From Chloroflexota bacterium (GTDB taxonomy: Bacteria > Chloroflexota > UBA6077 > FW602-bin22 > CADDYW01), in the NCBI GenBank assembly GCA_021324795.1, contig JAJPIK010000086.1, positions 1 to 64,000 of the forward strand: a DNA stretch of 64,000 bases. The letters are read 5' to 3'. The notes beneath the pieces are model-generated. The model saw only the letters and a list, made by a program, of their open reading frames with translations. It did no database searches and was not told the origin of the DNA. Shown here piece after piece: positions 1 to 7,362 of this stretch. Numbering within the stretch: position 1 is the stretch's first letter; every line of letters starts with the position of its first letter. The position numbers and the translations under genes are program-made.

Positions 1-119
1 GTCCCGCGCCGAGCCCGGGAGCGCACCCGCCGACTCCCCCGATCGATCAGGACAATCCCCGGGATCAGCACGAGGAGCAGCAGCAACGCCAGCGGCTGGC
101 CAAACGCGATTCCAATCAT
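1..119 (-). CDS. VWA-type membrane protein, N-terminal fragment (runs off window)
   Basis: An open frame begins with ATG overlapping the TGA stop of the preceding VWA gene (ATGA) and runs off the left edge. The visible 39 residues start MIGIAFGQPLALLLLLVLIP, one hydrophobic membrane segment followed by an Arg-rich stretch. This is how BatA/BatB-type von Willebrand factor A proteins begin, with a transmembrane helix before the VWA domain. Position as last visible gene of a MoxR-DUF58-VWA operon supports the call, but the VWA domain itself lies outside the window, so the family is inferred from context. Confidence 0.55.
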   Translation of the reverse strand, partial: MIGIAFGQPLALLLLLVLIPGIVLIDRGSRRVRSRARRG

Positions 120-1969
120 CGGCGGTGAAACCACCACCATTCACCAAGCATGAGCGGAACCACGAGCAGGAGCAACCATGGAGCGTACTCGTGGATAATC
201 GGGCGCTGCTCCGCTGGCGTCGGGGCGCTGGCTGAATCGTGATCGACGAGATTCGCTCGCGGCCGTAGGTCTGACTCGGATGGGCTAAACATGTTCACGG
301 CGAACTGCTGGGTGGCAACTGATTGTGATCCGATGTACTCGGTGGCCTGGTAGAGGCCGGCAAGGCTCGTCTGGGTGAAGCTGAGGCTCGATCCGGAGGG
401 GTGGATCTCCCAGTGCTGATTCGCTGGTCCCTGGACGACGACGCGGTCGACACCGGGGCGGATCTGAATGACTGCCGGGGAGCCGGGCATGAGCGAGTCC
501 TGGCGGGCGACCGACGGCGGGACAAGAAACTGCATGACGTTCGAGATGAAGATCGGAAAGGACGCGGAAAGTGGGAGGTTGGATTGCTGGAGATCGAAGG
601 TAAGGCCAATGACGCGTTGGCCATTGTTTTGACCGATGAATCCTAAGGGAATGCCGTTCGACTCGATCAGTGGGTGTGCCCAATCGGGTAGGGTTACCTC
701 GCTCGCCCGGGCAATCCGGATTGAGCTCAGATCGACAAACGCTAAGGTCGGGTCATCACTTCGCCAGAGTGTGATCGGCGGATCACGAACAACCTGGTGT
801 AGCGGCAGCCAGGATGCATCAGTTGGGTTGATGATCAAGGCGTTCTTATTGGGTGGCTGGTCCGGGGTATAGCCGTCGAAGACGAGCACTGCATACGTCG
901 AGGTATCGATCGAAGTAAAGCCGCGAGGAGTCACCTGATAGACCGAAATACCAGGCAGCGCTTGCAGTGCTTTTTGTAAGAAGAGATTGCCGCGGGTCAC
1001 CATGAGCACCGGCACCGTTGGGGGCATGCTTCGGACGAGCGTCGCGGTGTTATCGGCAGCGAGCGCATCCGGTTGGTCGAGCTGAAGTTGAATGACCTTG
1101 GCATTGCTTGGCACATTGAGGAAGAACAACTGAGCCGTGCCGTTCGCCGGCAGGTCGACTGGCCGTGTTTCGATCGTCGTGCCATCGGCGCGTAAGGTAG
1201 CGCTGGTTTGGACTGCCGCATCGCCGAAATTCTCAATACGAGCGAAGAGCTGATCGCCAGTCCCACCGGTCGGATCCGGACGCATTGCCATCGCGACGAT
1301 TGCCTGGTTCGCGGCAGCCGTGCCAACCGGATGGAATCGCACGTTCAACCCGGTCAGATCGTCCCATTCGCTTGGGTGTGGGAAGGCGCCGTCAGAAAAC
1401 AGGTGAACGGTCGCACCACCTCGACCGCGGGCCAATGCGCGGGCGATTCCCAAGGCGGCGGCAATCGAGTCACCGGTCGTGTCCGTCGGCTGAAGACCCG
1501 CCAGCCCCTGATCAAGCGCACCGTGGTCGAGCGTTTCGGGCACGACGACCCGTGCGGTGCTGCCGGCTTCAATCAAGGCAGCGCTAGTGCCGTCTGGCAA
1601 CTGGGCGATCACCTGGTGGGCAGCGGCGACCGCCTGATCAAATCGTCGGGGCGTGACGTCAGTTGCCGCCATGCTGGCCGACGTATCGATAATCAGCGCG
1701 GCGAAGCGATTTGCCGGCGCGGGGCGCTGGCTCGCCGGGCGCGCCAAGGCAAGGGTCAAGAGCGTCAATAGCAGCAACTGGAGCACGAGCAAAACGCTCC
1801 AGCGTAAGCGTTGCCAGGGCTCATGGGCGGCGAGGTCGCGGCGCAGGATCTCCCAGAGGAGCGTGCTCGAGACTTCGCGTTCACTCTGGCGTACCTTCAG
1901 CAGGTAAAAAGTCAGGAGTACCGGAATCGATAGGCCGAAGAGTAGTGCCAGCGGCGCAAGCAGCATCAT
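116..1969 (-). CDS. BatA-like VWA-domain membrane protein
   Basis: A 617-residue protein. The frame extends about 32 codons further upstream, but ATG 1969 overlaps the upstream stop as ATGA and opens directly into a BatA-type membrane segment, so it is preferred. Residues about 1-25 and 58-78 are hydrophobic helices. A VWA domain follows with a MIDAS motif DTSAS at residue 95. The middle and C-terminal parts resemble the glutamine-amidotransferase-like and beta-rich segments of large BatA homologues, and a last membrane helix lies at the C-terminus (APWLLLLVVPLMLGEWWWF). VWA proteins of this kind act with MoxR ATPases in metal-dependent protein binding at the membrane. The substrate is unknown. 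Confidence 0.85.
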   Translation of the reverse strand: MMLLAPLALLFGLSIPVLLTFYLLKVRQSEREVSSTLLWEILRRDLAAHEPWQRLRWSVLLVLQLLLLTLLTLALARPASQRPAPANRFAALIIDTSASMAATDVTPRRFDQAVAAAHQVIAQLPDGTSAALIEAGSTARVVVPETLDHGALDQGLAGLQPTDTTGDSIAAALGIARALARGRGGATVHLFSDGAFPHPSEWDDLTGLNVRFHPVGTAAANQAIVAMAMRPDPTGGTGDQLFARIENFGDAAVQTSATLRADGTTIETRPVDLPANGTAQLFFLNVPSNAKVIQLQLDQPDALAADNTATLVRSMPPTVPVLMVTRGNLFLQKALQALPGISVYQVTPRGFTSIDTSTYAVLVFDGYTPDQPPNKNALIINPTDASWLPLHQVVRDPPITLWRSDDPTLAFVDLSSIRIARASEVTLPDWAHPLIESNGIPLGFIGQNNGQRVIGLTFDLQQSNLPLSASFPIFISNVMQFLVPPSVARQDSLMPGSPAVIQIRPGVDRVVVQGPANQHWEIHPSGSSLSFTQTSLAGLYQATEYIGSQSVATQQFAVNMFSPSESDLRPRANLVDHDSASAPTPAEQRPIIHEYAPWLLLLVVPLMLGEWWWFHRR

Positions 1970-2847
1970 GACAGGATCCCTTGAGCGCGCATGGCGCGAA
2001 TCATTCCCCGCTCGAGGTCTTGATCCGTACTCAAGCGGAGGTAGCGCGCGTTGCGCTCGCGACAAATCTGAGCCAACTCTTCTGACCAGGCGGCCACGCG
2101 TTGTCGATAACGCGCGATCGTCTCACTATCGAGGTGAACTTCGACACTCTGATTCGTTTCACGGTCGATCAGGCGAACGTCTTCCGCTGGCTCGGGATCG
2201 ATCTCTTGGGGGGCAAGCAGGTGAATCACCGTTGCCTCGTGACCAGCCGCCGTGAGTCGCCGTAGCCCCGTCGCAGCAGATGGGCTCAGCAGGTCCGAGA
2301 GAAAGAGAATCAAGCCGGGCCGCCGTAAGCGGGAGAGGTAGCTCGCGATGCTCGCAGCGGAGTCGGTCTGGGACGCGGTCGGGGCCGCGGCGAGCGCAGC
2401 AAACGCGGCGGCTGCCTGGTGCCGCCCCCAGAACGGCCCAGCTTGACCAATCACCTGGTCAGCGAGAAAGCCGATCGCGAGCCGATCGTAGCTGCCCAGG
2501 ACGATGTAGGCCAAGGCGCTGGCCAGGGCCAGTGACGTCTGGCGTTTGTTAGGGGTTCCCCAATCCATCGAGCGGCTCACGTCGATCAGTAAGTGGACGG
2601 TCAAAACCTGCTCGTCTTCGTAGAGGCGGACAAAAAGCTCGCCGGAGCGTCCGTAGAAATTCCAGTCGACTTGGCGCACGTCGTCGCCCGGCGCGTAGGA
2701 GCGAAAGTCGACAACCTGAAGAGATTGGCCACGCAGCCGACTGCGGCGATCGCCCTGTCCCTGGTTTGCCAGGCGCTGGCGGCTCACCAGGGTCATGCCT
2801 TCCAAGCGGTGAAGCAGCCTCGATTCCAAGAGGCTTGTCGCAGGCAT
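1966..2847 (-). CDS. DUF58 domain protein
   Basis: A 293-residue soluble protein with the hallmark DUF58 signature: SLQVVDFRSYAPGDDVRQVDW at residues about 43-63, then a VWA-like fold with LLIDVSRSMDWG as a MIDAS-type loop. DUF58 proteins are constant partners of MoxR AAA ATPases and are thought to be adaptors, with no defined reaction. It starts 2 bp after the MoxR stop and ends in an ATGA overlap with the BatA-like gene, so the three are almost certainly co-translated. Length is normal for the family (about 290-320). Confidence 0.92.
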   Translation of the reverse strand: MPATSLLESRLLHRLEGMTLVSRQRLANQGQGDRRSRLRGQSLQVVDFRSYAPGDDVRQVDWNFYGRSGELFVRLYEDEQVLTVHLLIDVSRSMDWGTPNKRQTSLALASALAYIVLGSYDRLAIGFLADQVIGQAGPFWGRHQAAAAFAALAAAPTASQTDSAASIASYLSRLRRPGLILFLSDLLSPSAATGLRRLTAAGHEATVIHLLAPQEIDPEPAEDVRLIDRETNQSVEVHLDSETIARYRQRVAAWSEELAQICRERNARYLRLSTDQDLERGMIRAMRAQGILS

Positions 2848-2849
2848 AG

Positions 2850-3857
2850 TTAAACCTCGGGCGTCGCGGTGACGATCGATTCGATGATCTGATCGGCGGT
2901 CATTCCTTCAGCATCGGCCTCGAAGTTCAAGAGCACCCGGTGGCGAAGCGCTGGTAAAGCGACCGCGCGGACGTCGGCAAAGGCGACGTTCAAGCGCCCT
3001 TCGAGCAAAGCACGGATCTTTCCCGCCAGAATGAGTGCCTGAATTCCGCGCGGACTTGCGCCATAGCGCACGAAACGACGCACGTTGGTGGGGCTGTCGG
3101 GCGCATCGGGATGAGTATTTTGAATCATGCGCGCCGCGTAGCGGAGGACCGGCGTTGCCACTGGCAAATCACGGGCAAGCGCGGTCATTTGGAGGACCGT
3201 CGGACCATCAACGACCGGCGGCACACTGTTGCGCTGATTTGCCGTCGTGCGTGCCGCGATCTCGATCAGATCGTCTAATTGGGGATAGGGCACGATCAGT
3301 TTGAAAAGAAAACGGTCGAGCTGTGCCTCGGGGAGCGGATAGGTTCCTTCCATTTCGATGGGATTCTGGGTCGCCAGGACCAAGAATGGCTCCGGCAAGG
3401 TATAGCTGGTGTGCGCAACTGTCACTCGCCGCTCTTGCATCGCTTCAAGCAAGGCTGCCTGAGTCTTGGGGGTTGCGCGATTGATCTCGTCGGCCAGGAT
3501 CAGGTTGGCGAAGATTGGCCCCGGCTGAAACTGGAAGGCCTTGTGCCCAGTCGCGTCTTCGACGATCAGGGTCGTCCCAGTGATGTCCGAAGGCATCAGA
3601 TCAGGCGTGAACTGAATCCGAGCAAAGGCAAGCTGCAAAGCCTCGCCGATCGTGCGGACAAGCATCGTCTTGCCCAAGCCAGGGGCTCCTTCGAGCAGAA
3701 CGTGTCCGCCGGCGAGCACCGCAGTAAGCACTCCTCGTACGATCTCGCGCTGACCGACAATGAACTGCCCGATTGCCATCTCGATCTGGCCCGCGAGCAT
3801 TCGAAATTGCTCAGGCGTCATCTCTTCGGGAGTGAATGGGGTATCGGCAATCAGCAT
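2850..3857 (-). CDS. MoxR-family AAA+ ATPase
   Basis: A 335-residue MoxR ATPase. Walker A GAPGLGKT is at residues 57-64, Walker B LILADE at 119-124, the sensor-1 segment ATQNPIE at about 162-168, and the C-terminal helical lid has the RHRVLLNFEA segment typical of the family. A good SD (AGGAG, 6 nt spacing) precedes the ATG. MoxR proteins act as chaperone-like remodelling ATPases for metalloenzyme or envelope complexes together with VWA proteins, and the downstream DUF58 and VWA genes are the expected partners. Length and motifs are complete. Confidence 0.95.
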   Translation of the reverse strand: MLIADTPFTPEEMTPEQFRMLAGQIEMAIGQFIVGQREIVRGVLTAVLAGGHVLLEGAPGLGKTMLVRTIGEALQLAFARIQFTPDLMPSDITGTTLIVEDATGHKAFQFQPGPIFANLILADEINRATPKTQAALLEAMQERRVTVAHTSYTLPEPFLVLATQNPIEMEGTYPLPEAQLDRFLFKLIVPYPQLDDLIEIAARTTANQRNSVPPVVDGPTVLQMTALARDLPVATPVLRYAARMIQNTHPDAPDSPTNVRRFVRYGASPRGIQALILAGKIRALLEGRLNVAFADVRAVALPALRHRVLLNFEADAEGMTADQIIESIVTATPEV

Positions 3858-3866
3858 GGCGTTCTC

Positions 3867-5459
3867 CTATTTCCCGGGCGCCAGCGAGTCGAAGTAGCCG
3901 CGAACGACCTGCTTCAAATCGGCGGGTACGGAGTTATTCTGGATCGCCTGGAGTGCCTGCTTCTGGTACTCGGGCAAAACGTTGCGGTAATCGACACGTG
4001 TATCGCCACCGGTTGCTGCCTGAAGCTGATTGGATTGGCCAATTGTGCCGGGCGCGCCGGTCTGATTACCAGGTACGAACACTTCCCGCTGCGCTGCGTC
4101 GGGCACATCCTGGGGGGTGCCGAGGTGGTCCGTGCTACCGGTACCGATCCCACCCCCTTGGCCATTACTCTGCCCATTTTGTCCCTGCTGAGCACCACTC
4201 GTATCCTGACCGGCTGCTGCGGCTTGATCCGAGCTCGCGCTAGCGCTCTGGTCGCCGGATCCCGCCTGGTTGCTGGACGAGCTTTGCGAACTGGAGCCAC
4301 CCTGAGCTGCCTGGGAGATCGCCTCGCTGCTCGCCTGCATTTCGGACTGGGCCTGACTAGCGTCGCTTTGGGCCTGGCTCGCATTGCTGAGTTGCTGGAG
4401 CGCTTGGGCAGCCTGTTGAAGACCTGACGAATCGCCATTTTGGGCGGCCTGGGCGGCTTGCTGAAGCTGCTGGGCCGCGTTCGTATCTGAGCCGCGTGCG
4501 GCATCGCTCGCCGCTTGAAGAGCCTGGGCGAGGGCATCCCGCTGGGATTGCGACAGCGAGCCGAGTTGGTCGGCTGCTTGATTGAGCGCCGCGAGAGCCT
4601 GGGCCAGGTTTTGCTGATCGAGGGCCTGGGTGATTGGCCGAGTCGTCGGCGAGTTATTCAGCGCATCGGCGATGCGCGCCAGGGTAAGCGAAGCATCTTC
4701 ACCTGTTTGTGGAGCGGTTTTTGCCGCGAGCTGCTGGGCGCGCTGGAGATCACGCGTCGCTTGCTGTGCGTTCCCGCCATCACGGCGGAGCTGGTCGGCC
4801 ACTTGTCGAAGCTGATTGGCCAGAGCACTCCGCGTCGTCTGATCTTGGGGATTATCCTGTTGCTCCAAACGGTTGGCAACCTGGTCAAGGCGGTCTGCCT
4901 CGGCGCGGCTCACCGCCGCAGTGAGAGATGGACGCGGACGGAGCGCTGGGATCGTCGACCAGGGAACTACCCAGGGAAGGATGGCGAGGAGAATGCCCAG
5001 GATCGCCAGCACCTGTAAACGGCCGGATAGCCGAATTGGATAGACTGCATCCCGACGTACCGATACCAAGTGGCCGACGGCGTCGGCAATCTGACGCTCG
5101 GCTAACGGATGCTTGTTTTGTCGATTGGCGATCTCAATCGCGGTGGTGACCCGCTCGTCCAGGCCCAGATGACGGTCGACTTCAAGGGCAACCCGCGTAT
5201 CCGGGACGTGATCGAGCCAGCCGGCAACTGCCGCGACAATAACCAAGGCGACACCGACGGTACCGGCGATGGCTGGCCCTCCGTCCAGCGTCGTGAATTG
5301 GACAGCAATCCCGGCCACGGCGGCGAGCGCACCGCCGATGGCGACACCCCAGACCGCGCGGCGAATCGCTTCGGTACGCCGACGCGCCGAGGCGAAGTCG
5401 GCGACTTGAGCGCGAAGCTGACGGCGCGGGTCACCCCGCAAAGCCATACGTCCAATCAT
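3867..5459 (-). CDS. Membrane protein with long Gln/Ala/Ser-rich region
   Basis: A 530-residue protein, not assigned to a family with confidence. Residues 1-170 hold a basic N-terminus and three hydrophobic segments (about 34-54, 63-80 and 145-165). Residues about 180-440 are coiled-coil-prone and very rich in Gln, Ala and Ser, grading into a Ser/Gly/Gln low-complexity linker. A more ordered C-terminal segment (about 470-530) contains VDYRNVLPEYQKQALQAIQ. The architecture resembles DUF4175-like proteins seen beside MoxR operons, which is inference. The start overlaps the permease stop (ATGA) and the stop lies 9 bp before moxR, so the gene is inside the operon. An internal start five codons later (MALRGD) is possible. 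Confidence 0.75.
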   Translation of the reverse strand: MIGRMALRGDPRRQLRAQVADFASARRRTEAIRRAVWGVAIGGALAAVAGIAVQFTTLDGGPAIAGTVGVALVIVAAVAGWLDHVPDTRVALEVDRHLGLDERVTTAIEIANRQNKHPLAERQIADAVGHLVSVRRDAVYPIRLSGRLQVLAILGILLAILPWVVPWSTIPALRPRPSLTAAVSRAEADRLDQVANRLEQQDNPQDQTTRSALANQLRQVADQLRRDGGNAQQATRDLQRAQQLAAKTAPQTGEDASLTLARIADALNNSPTTRPITQALDQQNLAQALAALNQAADQLGSLSQSQRDALAQALQAASDAARGSDTNAAQQLQQAAQAAQNGDSSGLQQAAQALQQLSNASQAQSDASQAQSEMQASSEAISQAAQGGSSSQSSSSNQAGSGDQSASASSDQAAAAGQDTSGAQQGQNGQSNGQGGGIGTGSTDHLGTPQDVPDAAQREVFVPGNQTGAPGTIGQSNQLQAATGGDTRVDYRNVLPEYQKQALQAIQNNSVPADLKQVVRGYFDSLAPGK

Positions 5460-6439
5460 AGTTGCTCAACTGGTTCCTCGGCAAACTCGGGGACGGCTGG
5501 TTGACAAAGCTGCGATTGGCGAAGCAGTCGAGTTTTGAACGGGTGGAGTGGCTCGATCACCACGCTGGTTAGCCAAACCAGGATGATCGCCAGAATGAGA
5601 TAAACGACGGCATCGGCGGTCCAGGCCGGCACGGTCAGCTTACCAATTTCCCAGCTCATACGCGGCACCGGCCATTCACCAACCATCGATTGAGAGTAGC
5701 CTTTTGCAAGGGAAGATTCGGCCGAGAGAACCGCGACCAAAGGGGCAAAAGAAAGAACGATACTCGCTGTGCCGGACAGTCCTATCGCGGATAGGCCTAA
5801 GCCAACGACGAGTGGGCCAAAGAGGAAGCTACCGACGGCCAAGTAACTCACCAGCAAGGCGGAAGCTTCGGTTGTCGCGAGTGCCGAGCAAAGTAAGCCG
5901 ATTGCCACGACTAAGACGATGACGACTACCAGTATGAGCGCGGCGAACACGGCCTCGCGTCCAACTAATCCCCCAAGGAGCCAAGCGAAGGAGGCAGTGG
6001 GTAAGATCGCCACGAGCACCAGACTAAGCGGAATCAGCGCGGTCAGGAGCTTCACCAGGGTGACGATATCGGCGCGCGCGGCGTCGGTAAGTAATCGTGC
6101 CAGTCGTCCGCTCTGGCGATCTCGGACAACTGTCCCAGCGCTGAAGGCCGGACCGATGAAAGCCGCGATCAAGAGCATCCAGCACACGATGATCAAATAG
6201 GTAATCGCCCCGCGGTACTCGCCGGCCAGCGATGCCAGGTGAGATGAGGGGGGACGAGTCACCCGAAAGAAGTTGCTCGCCGTGTCAGTTGAAGTGAGTG
6301 GTGACCAGCGACTGAGCGAGGCGACTCCGAGCGCGGCGAGTGCAGTCGAGATGAAGGCAGCGAAGGTAATCGCGACGTGCGGTGCGAGCCCTCGCGTAGT
6401 CTGGACGAGCTCCCAGTGAAGCAAGGCGAGTAGCTTCAC
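5456..6439 (-). CDS. ABC-2-type transporter permease
   Basis: A 327-residue integral membrane protein with about six hydrophobic segments and the ABC-2 layout: an N-terminal helix, a soluble loop containing TDTASNFFRVTRPP, then HLASLAGEYRGAITYLIIVCW and the segment SAGTVVRDRQSGRLARLLTDA, which matches the conserved cytoplasmic loop of ABC-2 permeases. It overlaps the upstream ATPase stop by ATGA and is overlapped likewise by the next gene, so ATPase and permease form one transporter. Such systems usually export or insert something at the membrane. The cargo cannot be read from the sequence. Confidence 0.85.
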   Translation of the reverse strand: MKLLALLHWELVQTTRGLAPHVAITFAAFISTALAALGVASLSRWSPLTSTDTASNFFRVTRPPSSHLASLAGEYRGAITYLIIVCWMLLIAAFIGPAFSAGTVVRDRQSGRLARLLTDAARADIVTLVKLLTALIPLSLVLVAILPTASFAWLLGGLVGREAVFAALILVVVIVLVVAIGLLCSALATTEASALLVSYLAVGSFLFGPLVVGLGLSAIGLSGTASIVLSFAPLVAVLSAESSLAKGYSQSMVGEWPVPRMSWEIGKLTVPAWTADAVVYLILAIILVWLTSVVIEPLHPFKTRLLRQSQLCQPAVPEFAEEPVEQL

Positions 6440-7362
6440 GCTCTATCACCTCCGGCCGGCGTCGTGGTTGCCCCGAAGCCAGCCAACCGGACACCTTGGC
6501 TCAGGAGCCATTGGGCGATCTGCGACCGGTCCTCGGGGGTGCTTAACCCAGAAAACGTAAAGAAGTTACCATCCTGATGGATCTCGGTGACTTTTGGATA
6601 TTCCCGTAAGGTGCGGAAGGTATGCTCTGAATCTCCAAGCGTTTCGATCCAGGTAAGTGTCGTCATCTCAGGCCTTGTCAGCGCTCGCAACGTTCCGCCG
6701 GCCAAGAGCATGAGGACGTCGGCTACTTCGGCGACGTCAGCCTGGGTTTGGCTGGCGACCAGGAGCGTTTTTTCCATCGCACGCAGCTCCAAGAGCACCG
6801 AAGTCAGTTCACCACGTCCCTGTTCGTCGATCTGGGCAAAAGGCTCGTCGAGCAGGATCACCGGGGGATCGTGGACGAGGGCTAGAGCAACTGCCAGGCG
6901 GCGGCGCTGACCGGGCGACAGCTCTCCAACGTAGACGTGAGCCTGGCTGGTGAGATCGACGAGCTCGAGCATCGATTCAGTGGCGACACAGCGGTCGGCA
7001 CGCCCCAGGCCGTGTTGGCAGGAGACCAGCTCGAGATGCTCCTGGGGCGTCAGACGGTCGGCCAAGCCGGTCTCGCCGGCGACGTAGCCGATGTTTCGAC
7101 GCACTTGTTCCGGGTGGCGCAACGCATCCCAGCCGGCGACCTGAACCGAGCCCAGGCTGGGGCGGCAAAGCGCAGCGACGACACGTAAGAGTGTCGACTT
7201 CCCGCTGCCATTCGATCCGACGATCGCGCAGGTTTGGCTAGAGGCGACTTCCAAGTCGATGGCGTCGAGAACTGTCCGGCGGCGTTCCTGGACGGTAACT
7301 CCTCGTAAGACCACGGCCGGAGAGGTCTGGCTGTTAGCTTCACTGCGTGCTTCACTACTCAT
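6436..7362 (-). CDS. ABC transporter ATP-binding protein
   Basis: A 308-residue ABC ATPase. Walker A GSNGSGKST is at residues 49-57, the signature reads LSPGQRRRLAVALAL at 148-162 (Pro in place of the usual first Gly), and Walker B is ILLDE at 169-173. About 90 residues after the nucleotide-binding domain form a small extra C-terminal domain, common in DrrA/CcmA-like exporters paired with ABC-2 permeases. ATGA overlaps on both sides show translational coupling with the secreted protein upstream and the permease downstream. Confidence 0.93.
   Translation of the reverse strand: MSSEARSEANSQTSPAVVLRGVTVQERRRTVLDAIDLEVASSQTCAIVGSNGSGKSTLLRVVAALCRPSLGSVQVAGWDALRHPEQVRRNIGYVAGETGLADRLTPQEHLELVSCQHGLGRADRCVATESMLELVDLTSQAHVYVGELSPGQRRRLAVALALVHDPPVILLDEPFAQIDEQGRGELTSVLLELRAMEKTLLVASQTQADVAEVADVLMLLAGGTLRALTRPEMTTLTWIETLGDSEHTFRTLREYPKVTEIHQDGNFFTFSGLSTPEDRSQIAQWLLSQGVRLAGFGATTTPAGGDRA

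Noticed and set aside
3279-4427. 382-codon plus-strand frame
   Set aside because: It lies antisense to the MoxR and Gln-rich protein genes; no SD and no family-like segments. GC-rich codon bias produces such shadows.
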